This document shows positions 1 through 13,224 of a DNA stretch of 64,000 nt, one piece after another. Made by a program: the position numbers and the translations under genes. The notes under the pieces were generated by a model, which searched no databases, had not been told where the DNA came from, and saw only the letters and a list, made by a program, of their open reading frames with translations. Position 1 is the first letter of the stretch, and each line of letters begins with the position of its first letter. Origin of the DNA: Parelaphostrongylus tenuis (taxonomy: Eukaryota; Nematoda; Chromadorea; Rhabditida; Metastrongylidae); NCBI GenBank assembly GCA_019055375.1, contig JAHQIW010000235.1, positions 1-64,000 of the forward strand. The letters run 5' to 3'.

Positions 1-1009
1 TAATAACAACTTAGCTATTTCTTTACCGTCGCGTGGAATTTGGGGCTGTAAGGATACCTGATGTGTGCCCAAGTGGTCATCTGTCCAAGTCGTACGAAGG
101 ACAACACTTTGTTTCTGGGTCGCAGTTCGAACAGTGATCGTTAAGCTTTTCAATTCGGGGCGTGATTTTTACGCACAATGTGCACGAAGGTATGATCCTT
201 TGAATACTATACGAACTCAGTGAACAGTGCTCGTACACGCTAGAGGAGAATAAGCACTCTAAGCGTGGCACTCGTTCGAGCACCTCTTTTATCAGTACAG
301 AGTGTTCTTCAATACCTCAAAAGTAGGTATGCAGTAAAAAACATTTTTGGCCCCACTGTGTCTTTACGTTTGTTGGATTCTTCAAGAACCGGAACCTTAC
401 CCCTTTATGCGTTTTTTAAACACATTCAATATGTCCCCATTTTCTCTTCTATTGTAACGCAATATCTACGTGCTCCCGTTTTCGTTATTTTCGATTTTCG
501 AAAATTTTTGACTTATTTGAAATGTCTTTTCTCCTCTTTGAGATTTATCGTTTTTTCTCCTTACTGAAATTGTGGAAAGAAACTTCGTTTCATTCTCACC
601 CTCTGGTTCAGGCTATTCATTTTCGATTTATGTTGCCAAACGATACTTCTAATAAGTCTTGCCTGAGCAGCTGTGGGCGAAAATCATGTGGACATGTGGA
701 GAAAATCATAGAGCAATGGAATCACACATTTTGTCTATTGTTCTTTTGTTGAAGAGAGAAATAACCATAAAGTAGATGGAAAAATCACGCTCAGCATGAG
801 AATAGCGTTTCACCATCGCTCGATTGCATTATCGAAGCTAAACGACTCACACACTATGCAGGCAAGCAGTGGACGCGGGTTTGAAGCTCAACCAAATCTC
901 CGCTGTTACAGTGCAATAAAACGGGTTTTCCAAATATCTAGGAACAGTATTGAAAACGCCGCAACTTTCGCTGTCGAATGGTTACTATTAACGGAGCTTC
1001 CTGTGGCCA

Positions 1010-1300
1010 GCTCGGGTGCGACGAATGCTTCGGACTGTTCTCTCCAACTTTAAACTTTGCCAATCACTTCCTACCCGTCTTTTCTAAAACCTCATCGTCG
1101 CTCTAAGCTCCAATCTTGGAGGCCGCTAAACTAGCAAATATTCCTTTGCGCCATTCGTGCATGAGTAGCAAATGAAATCGTTTTCAAGACAGTTCTATCA
1201 TAACCAACTGTAGGCAAGTTGTATACCAAAATATTCGCAAGAAGGTTCGCAATCAAGCGATACTTAAACCATGCAATTTTATACATTTCTGTTCAAGAAA
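1010..1300 (-). repeat. Palindromic MITE family P, mirrored arm copy
   Basis: Reverse complement of 19910-20180; also related to 25225-25720 through ataggcaagttgtat and the central segment. Non-coding. Confidence 0.6.
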
Positions 1301-3084
1301 TTTGATATCTATTGCTCGAATTCCAAAACTTATCGACGCACATAATACTTCTAAAACAATTAAAATGGTTCTTTTCAATGTTTCATAATTCTCTTTACTT
1401 CCTCGGTTTGTGACGAAGGAGGATCAAGAAGCAGTGTCAACAAGAACTCACTAGTGCAATGGTTTGAGAGTATGCGCATAATAAGACATTAGTTTTATAA
1501 TATTATACTATAATTCTATTTGCGCTCGCTATTTCCATGAATATTACAAAAGGATTATTGGCATTTTTGGGTAAAAATTATGTGTTAGAGGAACTGTAGC
1601 GCTACAAAAGAGAAAAATTTTCCAAAGGAAAGATTTAAATGATGGTTTTAGTAAGGAAAATTACCACCTGTCAAACCTTGCTTCCAAAAAAAACACATAC
1701 TTGCGAAAAGGTTTTAACTTCCGTTCGATATTCAACAGTTTTTCTCAACTCATCTATGTCTTATAATCATTTACGAGCTTGAGAAACGCTGATTTCAGTA
1801 CTAAACTTGCATTGCTAACAAACTTTCATAATATGTCCTTTTGAAAAGGAAATAAGAAAACGTTTCATCTTGATGTGTAAGTGATGTAGTGAAAATTCAT
1901 ATTATTGTTGAAAAGACTTCTCAAGGGTATTCATATTGAGAAGATCGATAATGAAAATCCCTATACGCAACAAGACACATGCGTAGTTGAGATGACAACG
2001 CAGTTTCAACTTTTTTCACACTTTCTTCAACGATACTGTGAGAGTGTAAATTAAAAATACACAAATACACCTTCTACGGTATTCAACATTCTAAGAAAAC
2101 TCATATGGAAAAATATTTAGTATCTAGTCAGTACGATCCACGATGGTGTTTGCGTTCATCATCGATGAACTACTTTTTCGAAAAGATTGCATTATTCTTG
2201 CCTAGATTTTCAAAGCTTCTCACTGGACTTGCAGATTTTCTGCTGAAGGAGTGGCGTTCTCAGTACACGATATTCAATGAGGAGAATATTACGCCTCATT
2301 TTTAATGTAGTTAGCCCGCTGTGTGAAATTACTGCCGACAGCTATATATTAGGTTGAAGGAAAAGCTGCATAACACACGCTGAAAATAAGCACAAATTTA
2401 ATTAAAAGTAGCAATAATTATTCATTAAATTAGATATCACCATTATTCCACTATCTTCTGCCAGCGATCTTCAAACTTCTGAATCTACTCGAGACACCAT
2501 TCCTTAGGTTTCCATCAGAAAATTCTTGACGTGCCTCTTCAACGCGATCAAATGTCTCGAATCAGCGTCCACATCGGAAGGTTTCATTGAGTGAAAGAAA
2601 CCATAACCGCACGGCGCATTATCTAGACTGTAGGCTGGATACGGCAAAGGTCGACTCTCTCCAACTCAACAAGCATTTTCTTAGTCTTCTTGCGGTATGA
2701 CGTTAGGCAATGTCTTGCTGAAACATTGCGCGCCTTTGACGAATAAATGACAAGTACATTCCCTTCAACGCATCGTAGACTTGATCCAGCTGCTTTCTTA
2801 TAAAAATATTCCTGAAACATTTCCATGAACTTACATTAACCGATACTCTGTGAAACAAACATAAAATGCTCACTTTCGAAGGTGGTAAGAAACGTTGTCC
2901 TTAGGCTAGCAGTAAAATTAGATAGTCGGAACACTTCACGATGAGACAGAATATTCCCGAAAAGGTTAAAAGATTTCCCTAGGTAATTAAATACGAAGAG
3001 CACCTATGCGTCCTAGCAGGGTGCACTTTTCAAAGGAAAAAAGCGAAATCAATTGGAAATAAACATATCTTCAACTAAGAGAAT

Positions 3085-3440
3085 CAAGTGGTGAGCAAAA
3101 ATGCAACGTGAGGAGGGAGTCGAATCCGCCTTTCATCCATACCGGGGGCGCGTGACACCACTACACCACCGAGGTACTTTCGCGCCAGCACTCATTCATC
3201 AATATCTCATATATAAAATGCAGTAAAAACACTAGAACTCTCGGGTATCACTTATTTCAATGGTTGTCAACTCAAATGGGTTTATAAAGCGTAATCGCAT
3301 TTCCGTCCAAACCTGCCAAAGGTTTTTGGCCGTCAGCTATCATAGAGATGTTGAGGAATAAGTGCTGGCGCGAATGTACCTCGGTGGTGTGATGAACGCA
3401 CGCGTTCCCAATGTGGATGAAGCGCTTTGGAATGAAGGGG
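3085..3440. repeat. Inverted pair of tRNA-like SINE heads, family B
   Basis: A tRNA-like head on the minus strand (about 3085-3185; reverse reads tggtgtagtggt as A box and ggattcgactcc as B box) and one on the plus strand (about 3365-3440) face outward from a central segment whose ends pair: the stretch around gaggtactttcgcgccagca versus tgctggcgcgaatgtacctc. The plus head is degraded (tggtgtgatga). Confidence 0.75.
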
Positions 3441-3829
3441 AAACCTATGAAACTCTCGCGAATATTGTACTACAGTCTTGTCAAACAACAGATATGAGAT
3501 AATCGCAGAGTGTTAGTAAAAGGTGTCTTCACTCAGAATCCTACCTATGCCTTGATGACGATCGAAGGTATTCAAAGAAAGTTGCTTATAGAACAGACAA
3601 TATGTCTGTAATATGGCCATCGGACGAATGATGAGTAAGAAAAGATGGTCTCACGGTCAAATTGACTTTTATCCATAGTCAACCGTTTCCGAATGAGCAC
3701 GTCCGAAGGGAGTGACTTCTGAATGACAACAATAAACAAGCAACGATTATGCAGTCTTCCGAAATACACTTGTGACTTTTCGCGCAGACTCCTTCCGTTA
3801 CGCAAAAGTGTTTGACTCCTCGTTCTAAG

Positions 3830-5560
3830 CTTCCAAATAGTGTCAAAGCTGGAAAGCTCTACAGTTGTGTGGCATCTGACCTCACGAAAACTATAGTGAT
3901 GTGAATTTTAAATCTTTACAGTATGTCACGTAAACGAAGTGCAATTCTTGCTCGTTTTTCAAAGATGCGACAATTGTACATAAGTTTTATGCCTGTGTTT
4001 GAGAATCTATAGCAATATTTGCGAAGAGCACCTGTTCAATAAGATGTGGTAGCTCTCCCTTCTACTAGAGGATTGTTAATACTTTGAAGGACTAAATGAT
4101 TTTGATTTTGTTTCATACCCATTTTATAAATTTCTGAGCTTCAACGCCTTCTCTGCTTCACTGCCATTTTGCTAAAGGTGGCGGTGTTGTGAGGCATCTC
4201 CGTGATGTGTAATCTTACTGCAAGTGTCGAACTGTGTTCAGAAAGAAGGCCTCTTTTTTGGTTATAAGGGGACAAGATGAAGAAAGAGCTCAATAGCTGG
4301 ACAGTAGCTATTTATAGAAGTGTTAGATAATAATTCGAAGTCTTAAATCTCTAGTTGTAGCCGTACGTGACCGGTTTTCGAAAAGACCCCTTCATAACGG
4401 TGTAAAATCCAAAATAAAATTATATTCCATACACGCATATTCCTCGTCGGACAGGGCTCTTTTTTTGGACTATTAGTAATCATTTGGTGGCCTGATGCTT
4501 TCTTATTCCAAAACTGTGTTTTTTTTTTGCAAAAACCGTTTCTCTGCAGTGCAGCAAGATTTAATTTGCATGTTTGAGCAAGTGGACTTGGCCAGTTCAC
4601 GGGCAGCTGGTCGACCGACGCGATGATCGACTGATTTTTGACTGGTCTTTGAAAGTGCGATCGTTGATGTTCGATTAGAAGTTGTTTCTTGGCTTTAAAA
4701 GAAAAACTCTCGACAAAAGTATGACTCTGCTACAAAATACTTTGATTACTTTTTCGCCCTGAATACAAGTATGTCAATTATCACTATCACCAATTTGATG
4801 GAATTCAGGAAGCCAGATCGTCTTAATCGCTTCCAACAGTGAGTCAAAGACATTCGGATGCTACAAAATCTTCTATAAACCTTCATATGCTCGAGAATTG
4901 ATTGATCATCGCGTCAGCTCCCCTAGCAGCCCCCTCACCCAGCGGTTCATGAATTAACCAAAGACTACTTGCTCACACATGCGAGTTCAAAATATTTTCC
5001 CTGCTGCACTACAGGAAGACTGTCCTCGTAGAAAATAAACACAACGTTAGAATCGGCAAGCATTACACTTCCGAATGATTGCTAATAGATCCAAAGAAGA
5101 AGTTTTCTTTAAAGAGTAATATGCGTGTGTGAAGCACAAGAAATTTTCTTCTGTAGCACGTCAGAAAAGGCTTTCTCGAAAACCGGCTATGTGGGTCTGT
5201 AGCCAGAGACGTGAGCTATCGAATGATGTAGACAATTTGCACAATTCCAGTGATAAAAACGATGATCGAATGAGTTCCATTGCGGTGTGTTTAATTTTTT
5301 TGTACAGCTTGCAAGTATGAATATATTGGCCAAAGAGATAGACCGTTGTGTGTTCGCAAAAAGGAAATCGTAAATGAGAAATTTGTAATCTTATAAATTA
5401 GTGCAATAGACGCTACTACCGCGAAATCGGCGAAATGTACGTATGTTGCTGGCATAACAAAACTTCGGAAACGGTTAAATCGGCTTTACTGAATAACTCA
5501 TCGTTTTCCCATTTTCAATCACGTGATCACTTTGGGATACTCTGTAGAAGGCGGTGGTAT
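3830..5560 (+). repeat. Repeat block, direct copy of 10410-12880
   Basis: 3830-4250 matches 10410-10860 (for example the stretch around ataaacgaagtg) and 5230-5550 matches 12560-12880, in the same order and orientation. The segment corresponding to 11130-12110 is absent from this copy. A copy of repeat family E (around 4340-4610) sits inside. No gene seen. Confidence 0.6.
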
Positions 5561-5859
5561 CAAAACTAATAGATTTTGTCGATCTCAGAAGTGCACAATG
5601 ATAACAGAGTTGATTATTCGACTACTTGTTCATTTGTCATACAATATTCTTCAGCAAGGTTTTCATACCTGATCGGATTTCAACGTAACAATGAGTTAGA
5701 ACAGCACAGGCTCCTGTTGTACCACAAACCACATGCAACTTTCGACCACACATGTGAATGACATTTTCAAGACGGCGAAGCAATTGGCACAAAAGTTGAG
5801 ATCCATACGACATGTGATATGGATCATCTAAGTACCCAATACTAAAACCAGAAGTACTG

Positions 5860-7060
5860 GATGCTGGCTAGATGTGCATTTTCAACGAAATATATTTTTT
5901 GCTGTTCCAGAATGCTACATCCCTCTATGCGTTACGCCTGCGCAACAGAAGTTGCTGCTCATAAATCACTTTCGGAAGGTGAAAATGTAACGATACATGG
6001 GAGTCAGAGAGTGAAGAGAAGGGATGGATCAAAGGCAACAAAGTGTTATGATGGCGCTATAGATTAAACGATGTTGGCTTATTTTCATCTGTTGAAACGA
6101 GCTTTGTCATACGTGAAGAGACAGTTGCCAATTTCGGACCCAAAAAATTTGCAACCAAAACATCTCTAAGACCGCCCTATTAGCTGTCATAATGGATATC
6201 TTTCAACAGAGTATTTCGACTTAGCTAACTGCTCAGCATAGTTTTTCACTTGATAAACTGTTATCAAAATAACTCTTGAAACACTTTTTTTCAACGGAAT
6301 CTTTTCATGATAAATAAACTGTTATCATAATAAACTCTTGAAACACTTTTTTTCAACGGAATCTTTTCATGATAAATGATTACTGCTGTACCGTGAAGGG
6401 AATTTTCTGTCTAATTCACTTTTATTGACAACTTGAAACATATAAGATTTAAACGATGAGGGCACTCGTTCCAAGTCATTGCCGCTCTGAAGAAACGGCG
6501 GCGAAAGGTTAGCCAAAATAAAGCTTTGTTAAGATGCAATGATATACAGATAACGTACATGTGCAAAAAATGCGATGCACGTAATTTTGGTAGTGTATCA
6601 ACCAAATTTCAAAACTTTTAGAGAAGCAGTAGCAGAATTTTGTAAATAATGATGACATATTGATGTTCTCGGATCTACCTTCGATATTTGGCACCAGCAG
6701 TCTTGTGATGAGAGCTTTGTATTCCAAATCAGAATTCGGAGTTTCAAGAAAGTGATTCCTTTGTGAATTTAGAATTAAAAGAATATTTCAGAAAACTCAT
6801 GGACTAAAGTGCAATAGGTCAAAGCATTTTGCCCAAGTCCGTTGGCTTTCGAATCCCTAGAAAGTCGAGTTATAAAAGGAAAATTGGGTCGATTTGTAAG
6901 TCAGAGGAAGGTTTTCTGTTTGAGGCTCGGGTTTTTTGGTAAAGCGCGATGATCAGTAAAATTATTTTATCGCTGCATGGGCTTCAAAGAAACACCGGCA
7001 ATATCTTTGGTCTTCAATTAAGTTTCGAACTTGATTCAAAAACCCGAAATTTTTTTTTCC
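5860..7060. other. No gene recognised; contains a tandem duplication
   Basis: AT-rich sequence without splice-linked open frames that I can support. A two-copy tandem repeat lies at 6252-6376 and the flank of a decayed mariner begins near 7060. Confidence 0.5.
6252..6376. repeat. Two-copy tandem repeat, unit about 62 bp
   Basis: The unit beginning aaactgttatca and ending catgataaat occurs twice in direct succession with only a couple of differences, indicating a recent local duplication. Confidence 0.85.
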
Positions 7061-8065
7061 AAGTAATCGAAAGTATCAAACAACATCAATTGAATTATTC
7101 TCCGTCTGCCTGGATGCAATTCCGCCAACGCTCCAGAAACAAATAAATTCCGAGCTCATAAAACTCATTATCCGAGGCAAACCCACCACTCATTACTCGA
7201 TACAAGTGATTGATGGCTCGAAACTTCTTCTTGGCCAACTAGCGCTGCAATGATCTGAAGAGATGGAAATCGGGCGGAGACAGATCTGGCGAATACGGCG
7301 GATAATCCAAGTGCTCCAGCACAAATCGGTCAACTTCTTCTTTGCTTTCTTGGCAGCGTGTGACTTTGCATGCTCTTGAAGGAAAATAACTTGGCGACGG
7401 CGGTGACGTGGAATTGCTTAATTGCAGCGGTCTAGTTGCTAACAATATCGCTCAGAGTTGCAGGGTCTGACCGGCTTGCAACAAGACCCAATGAATCGGC
7501 CCACTTCAGTGCCAAAAAATGATTAACATTGCTTTTGGCGCAATTCGATTAGGTCTCGGTGTTGGTGTCCTTTGCTGACCTGGTATCAACTACTGATTTG
7601 GGCGACACTGGCTCTTGAAGATGATCCACTTCTCATCGATGGTGACAGTTCTGCTCAAGAACGACGAAAAGCGGCGATGACGACGAAGATGAGCTTGCGC
7701 AATCTACTTTCACTTGTTCTTTTGAGCTTGTAAGAGATCGTGCGAAATCCAATCGCTCTTGCGCCATTTCTTGCCTGAATCTTTCAAAATATTCCGAATC
7801 TGCTCGTCTGAACGTTGGAAATCATCGTTATAATCACCGGTTGACAAAGCCGAATCTTCTTCAATCAATTCAAAGATTGATTTTCGATCATTTTCACGCC
7901 GTTTAACGGATTTTGGTTGATTGGCCAAATCAGTATCTCCATGCGAAACTTTGTAAACCATTCATATGCCGTATTCTACCTGCAACTTGGCGGCCTTTTG
8001 CACGATTGATGTTGTCATATGCAGTTTGAAAATTGTGCCCCAAATGAAGCTCGTAAAGCAGTATA
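7060..8065 (-). pseudogene. Decayed mariner transposase
   Basis: On the minus strand the pieces run in family order: an N-terminal HTH stretch (LYELHLGHN..., about 8060-7970), a second HTH region (7961-7710, with SDEQIRNILKDSG), a TIDEKW-like catalytic motif about 7640, the end-of-catalytic-core motif LDYPPYSPDLSPPDFHLFRS (about 7300-7240), and a C-terminus with ERWRNCIQADG (about 7100). Several frameshifts and stops separate them, so it is inactive. Mariner elements move by cut-and-paste into TA sites using a D,D(34)D transposase. Confidence 0.85.
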
Positions 8066-8069
8066 TTGC

Positions 8070-8265
8070 GAATGACTTAGTGTGACGGCTCCATTGTTGG
8101 ACAAGTATGTGCAAAAATATATTATGAGCGGAACTGATTTGTTGCCGGAGCGTTGGCAGAATTGCATTCAGGCAGACGAAAAACACTTCAATCTGTGCTA
8201 TTTGTTCTTCCGATTACTTGGAAAAATAAATTTTCGAATGTTTGGATCAAGTTCGGAAATATAGT
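8070..8265 (+). pseudogene. Mariner transposase C-terminal fragment
   Basis: Open in frame with SGTDLLPERWQNCIQADEKH, the conserved mariner C-terminus, on the plus strand, immediately beside the start of the minus-strand copy at 7060-8065. Two mariner remnants are therefore back to back or nested. Confidence 0.75.
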
Positions 8266-8589
8266 TGGAAACCTGATACATTGAGTGTGCACCAAATCCT
8301 GTCCAGGGCTAAATCACAAATAAGTGTGTGTAATTTGTTTTTCAAGCCGTGCAGCCTATGACGCCTATCATTCTCCACTCGGACAAGGCATGACATGTTA
8401 TAGCTGACCACACCAGCCCCTCAGCTAGATCCACCATAGTTATCAGTGAGTGTCTCTCACAGGAAAGTATGAGAATGTAGTGGGCAATTTCCTGGACCTC
8501 GAAAAGATCAAAGTCCTGCAGCGTTGTGCAGGATAGAAAATAGAATTTATAGATGTTTCGTAACATTAAAACGTTTAGCTAGCACCTTC

Positions 8590-8760
8590 TATTTCGGGTG
8601 TTTCATTAAGACCACGTTCAAACTTCAGTACGTCGCTTACCTCTATATAGGGAGAGAAGAGACTCCACAGAGGATTGGCTAATGACGAAGAGTTTTGCCC
8701 GACTGAAGAGACTGTAAGGTCGAAACACATGTATCGGATTGCACAATATCTCATTAACAG
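8590..8760 (-). repeat. Copy of repeat family C
   Basis: Reverse complement of the family seen at 22180-23345 and 50995-51240; landmarks are gtcgaaacacatgtatcgg and agaccacgttcaaa. Non-coding. Confidence 0.6.
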
Positions 8761-8899
8761 GCCACATGAAATGTTGGCCAAAATAATACTGAAGAGTTTA
8801 ACTAACAATTTCCGAGGTGCTCTTTTGTATAAAGCTTGCGCGAAGTTGATAATTGCTCAAAAAGCGGTTGCGAGAGTTTAACGACTTCTTCAGAGCAGC

Positions 8900-9850
8900 T
8901 TAATCACTTATTGTGGGAGAGGACAACCGGTGTGTTGTCACACTCTATGAATGAGTAAATACGAATGCATTCAGTATATGGGGCACCAAACAGGTGATTT
9001 TTCGCATATAATTACTTTATTGCTTGAAATCCCACTCAAACTGCTAGGTGAAGAAATTAAATAACACTCGTGTTTGGCTTAAAAAAGATAATAGGAGTTA
9101 TTGAAGCATGCCAAGATCAATAGATGGTCGGTATTGGTAATTCTACGCAATAAGAATAGATTGTTCGTAAGTGATAGCTTATAAATAAAAAAGGAATTGT
9201 TGTTGATCCACGTGTTTGCAAAAATTAGTCCTTGATTGTTGGATAATTTTTTAAGGCAAAATATTCAATTGACTAGGACCATAATTATGCATCTTTTTAG
9301 AGTTGTACTCCTCAAACAGATGAACGCAAACTCTGTTAGGGCGTACTCGAGCCATACTCTAAAATCGTCTACAAAAAAAATTCTCTAAAGTCGTACATGG
9401 CATGAAAATATGTTTGCAAATGACATAGGAAGACGTTCACAGAAATGTCCACAGTATGAATCTGTCCTTTCGTAGCGGTAGTTTGCTCAAGGTACTCAAT
9501 AATATCACTATATAATGGGAAAAAATCCGCTGTGAAGTTCGAGCAGCGCCCGGCGAAATCAAAACGTTATCTTGTTCTTATTGGCAGATCGCACTTAAAG
9601 ATCTTCTCACAAACTGAGCTCGGAATAAAATCAGCACCTTCTCAAACTGTCGAAGGATTGCAAAGTCTTTGTGGGCTTCGAGGGCCAAAGCTTTAATTTC
9701 TGTGCTTCGATATTCACTTCCAGCTCAAAATCTTCTTCATTGTACCTCTATGTCCTGCGCGAGCTGAGGAAGTGCTCTCATTATCTTTATGATTAACATC
9801 TAAGCGTTCTAAGCGTAAAGTGTGGTCTACCTATTCAGCCAACATATTCC
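8900..9850. other. No gene or repeat recognised
   Basis: About 950 bp of AT-rich unique-looking sequence. I see no splice-consistent open frames and no match to repeat families elsewhere in the window. Confidence 0.45.
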
Positions 9851-9857
9851 CCCCCTG

Positions 9858-10143
9858 TAGAGGGCATGTGAAGCAGTGGTTAGTGGTGCTCAGCGTCGTA
9901 GACTAGGCCGATAGTTCGATTCCGCACTCATGGCTCACCAAGCCGTCAAATTTTTCGGGGTCGGTAAGCTGGTATCATACTGGTCTCAGACCTGTCTGGG
10001 AGGATAAGCAGCAGTGGCTCGATACAAAAGGAGGCCACGGAGAGTCATTGTAAAGGCCAGATATGTATTCGGTCATCTCAAACAAAGCTAGAAATTAAAG
10101 ACAAATGCATAGTGCATTCCTCGACGGCTGATCAACGCCGAGG
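9858..10143 (+). repeat. tRNA-derived SINE, family A, copy 1
   Basis: Starts with a tRNA-like head (agcagtggttagtggtgctc as A-box region and agttcgattccgc as B box) followed by a body shared with 30573-30862 and 35737-36024: gtcggtaagctgg, agacctgtctgggagg and finally gatcaacgccgag. About 286 bp. The head is the likely RNA polymerase III promoter. Confidence 0.8.
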
Positions 10144-10409
10144 TCACTATCTATCTATTGGTCCCGACATTCTGTTACAATAGATCGGTACATCGCCTCT
10201 GAAGTTATGCAATCCGCAACAGGCTGCGAAATAGATGAAATCAAACTGACCGAGTGACATTGCATATGAACTTGCATGTCTATACAGAGATATCTCTCAG
10301 TGCTGGACCCAGATTTATTCATAACTACTTCACCACTCAGCAACTTGCATGAGGCTCATTTTCTTTAAGGTCAAACACCTCAGAAAGAGGGACCCGGACT
10401 CTTAGTTTA

Positions 10410-12900
10410 GTGCTAGAGCTGAAAAGCTCTGCAGTTGAGTGGCAACTAACCTGCATGGAAATTATTGTGATGTCTATTTTTAATCATCCTATTATCTCAC
10501 ATAAACGAAGTGTAATTTTTTGCTAATTTCTCCAAAGACAATTTTTTCTGAATTTTTGCTTGTATTTAGAATTCAATAACAATAATCCAAAAAAAACATA
10601 TGTTCAATTGGATGTGTGTACTCCGCCTTTCACCAGAGAGTATTGCTAATACTACAATGAACAAGGTACCTGGAAACTTGTCTCCTACTTATCATATAAT
10701 TCTCGAAGTAAGTGACTTGGCCGCCTTCTCTGCTTTACTATCACTTCGCAAAATGGTGACGATACCGTGAGGCTTTTCCATCATGTGTATTTTTGCTCCA
10801 AGCATCGAACTGCGGTATACAGAAAAGAGTATAATGTTCGTCAAATTCATTGAAATTTCGAAATCCGATGTCACAATTACAGCCAAGAGTGAACATAAAC
10901 AAAATGCTAGGCGCTGCGAAAACCTTACTAGGGATCTTTCTTCAAGTCGGTGAAAGCTCTTAGATCAACAATGTCAACGAGTTTTGGCGGAGATAATGGC
11001 GTGGGAACAATTGTATAGGTATCAATTCGCCCTAATAGAAAGAAATTGCGTCGTGTTTGCATCAGTTACATGAAGAGAGAATCAAAATAATGGCATACTT
11101 CTGATATGTCGCAATGCCGTAGGCATCACAAGCAAAAGTCATATTATGTAAGTGCATAGCACGAAAAGCGATCTGATGGCAGCCGCCGTTGGCGCGAATT
11201 TCCGTATACATGTCCGGTATTCATAGATATTGATACGAATATCGTCGGCATCATCTCACATGGATATCTAATAAATCGAACTGCAGCAGGATTCGCTGGA
11301 TTCGGAAAAACGGATATTCATTGATAGAATCAGTATCAAACCGTGCTGTATAAAGGATATTATTGAGTGCGGTTGCTTAATTCACATGGTGTTCTCCTCC
11401 ACAGACACTACTCGGGGCCACAAAAAGACTTTACAATGTGCAACAAGCAACTAATTTGGATAGTTTACTCAAATCTTCACAGCAATCGAGAAGGGGAATA
11501 CGTCAGCCGAATCAAGGTTTTATAACACCAATGTAAGTTTGGCAATCTATATATGGAAATACCATATCGTAGTCAATATTCAAAATAAGATGGGGGAAGT
11601 GGAGTCTTACGAACTCAAGCTAATGTATATGTTTCTTCTAGAAAGAACTTGTCACTTAGTTTACGCCACTACTACGACTTTCAGCAACGACAATCCGTCC
11701 TCCTATCGATGGATGGCGAATGAGAAGAAGGGACAAGACAAACGACAAGATGCTTTAGTAAAAGATTGAAAAATATTGGTGTGTTGTGAAACCAAGTGAA
11801 AATCGGAAATAGAAACGGTAATTGTCTGAAGAACATTAGTGTTAATCAGCAGTATCCCCCTGTAGGAACTGCATCACCCACTATCACTTGCATATCGACT
11901 CACTGATATGAGTCACAGTAAAATTTTGATCATTTTTAAGTTTTGAAAAACGAGCTCGGTGAGAACAAAGATTTACTCCTCTGTATAAATGATAAACTAT
12001 ACGGCATCCGCCTATCCACCCCTTGTTGATGACGAACCTAGTCGAGATCCCTCGTATCATCGCAGATGTGACTAAATGTATACTAAGCCCATCATTCAAG
12101 TCCTCATTTCTGTATAAATCAGGATAACATTTTTTGTTTATAAAAAATCTGATATAAATATGTCAATACTGAAGAGGGAGAAGTTACTTTATCCCCAGTT
12201 TACAAAATTCTTCACACTTTATATTCAGTGTTTTTAACGACATAGAAACTTCACGTAGCCTACATGGATCGCCGTTTGAGCCAAATCTGATATTTTATGT
12301 ATTTGGATCAGACAAAAAAAGCAACCGTTGGAAGCGGCTTCAATCAACCTTTTATAAGCTTCCTTTCAAGTGTTGGCTTTTAATCGAGTACAACAGTCGA
12401 ACGCAATACGTACAACTTTTATTGCACCATGTGCTGCACCGCTAGAAAGCGACTATAAATAAAGTGATGCTAAAAACGAGTCAAGAAAACTATAGCAGGA
12501 AGTGAAACGCTAATAAATGCTCTGTTCCATCAATTCTTCCCTCATCATTTGACAGCAGATGAAACTGCACAATTCCAATTGTATAGACGATGATTGCAAG
12601 AGTTCTTTTTCGGTGTGCATAATTTTTGCATAGCGTGCTAGTATGAATATATTGGCTAAACGGGTAGAGCGCCGTGTGTTCGCAAGAAAGAAATCCTAGA
12701 TGAAAAACTTGTAATCTAATGAAATAATGCAACAGGCGCTGGTATCATGGGCATGTGGCGCTGAGGACGAGAACGAAATCGGCGAAATGTACGTAGTTAC
12801 TGGCATAACAAAACTTCGGAAACGTTTAAATCGGTTTCACTCAATAAATCATCGTTTTCTCATTTTCAATCACTGTCATCACTTTGGGACATTCTTTGAA
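10410..12900. repeat. Repeat block; inner inverted-duplication arm and direct copy of 3830-5560
   Basis: 11130-12110 and 12560-12880 are present in reverse complement at about 16060-17010 and 15240-15600, centred near 14075. The same block is also partly a direct repeat of 3830-5560. The open frame at 11539-11769 has its mirrored counterpart in 16474-16785. No known domain. Confidence 0.6.
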
Positions 12901-13074
12901 CTGAAAATCAATAAAGTGCAATGAAATGATGCTTCTATATCGCCTTTGCACAAATAAGATTTCGAATTGAGGAAATATTTTTGCTTTACTGACACATATT
13001 TGACCCGTCCTGACAGGGTCTTTTTCTCTCTGTGCAAACTACGGTGCTTTCAGACCTCAGTTCGTTCAATTTTT

Positions 13075-13220
13075 GAGTATCGTAGTATACTGGTTGAGCG
13101 AGTCTCCTTCCTATCTCGAGGACAACCCGGCTGTGGTGTTCCGTGAAGCGTTGTTGATAACCGCCTGTGAGGGCTGGCACGTGGAGCTCGGCTCATTGTA
13201 AGCCGCGACGAGCATAACAG
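13075..13220 (+). repeat. tRNA-like repeat, family D, copy 1
   Basis: Shares gtagaataatggtcgagca-like A-box region and the following cgtctccttgcaatctcgaa with 51435-51590 and 54655-54840, and more loosely 34880-35160. A tRNA-derived SINE is the simplest reading. Confidence 0.55.
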
Positions 13221-13224
13221 CCGT

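Larger units (their letters stand above)
30..3815. repeat. Left arm of a 3.8-kb inverted duplication
   Basis: Reads as the reverse complement of about 17325-21195 with mostly single-base differences and small indels. Matching landmarks include open frames at 265-567 versus 20628-20933 (reverse) and 2105-2305 versus 18862-19062 (reverse), the tRNA-like pair at 3085-3440 versus 17745-18060, and 3572-3805 versus 17350-17580. The arm breaks off outside about 30 and inside about 3815. I recognise no cellular or transposase domain in it; the short open frames are repeat-derived. Confidence 0.85.

Noticed and set aside
265..567. Conserved 100-codon protein, since it is preserved in the mirrored copy 20628-20933
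   Set aside because: Conservation reflects recent inverted duplication of the whole arm including non-coding sequence; no domain or splice context.
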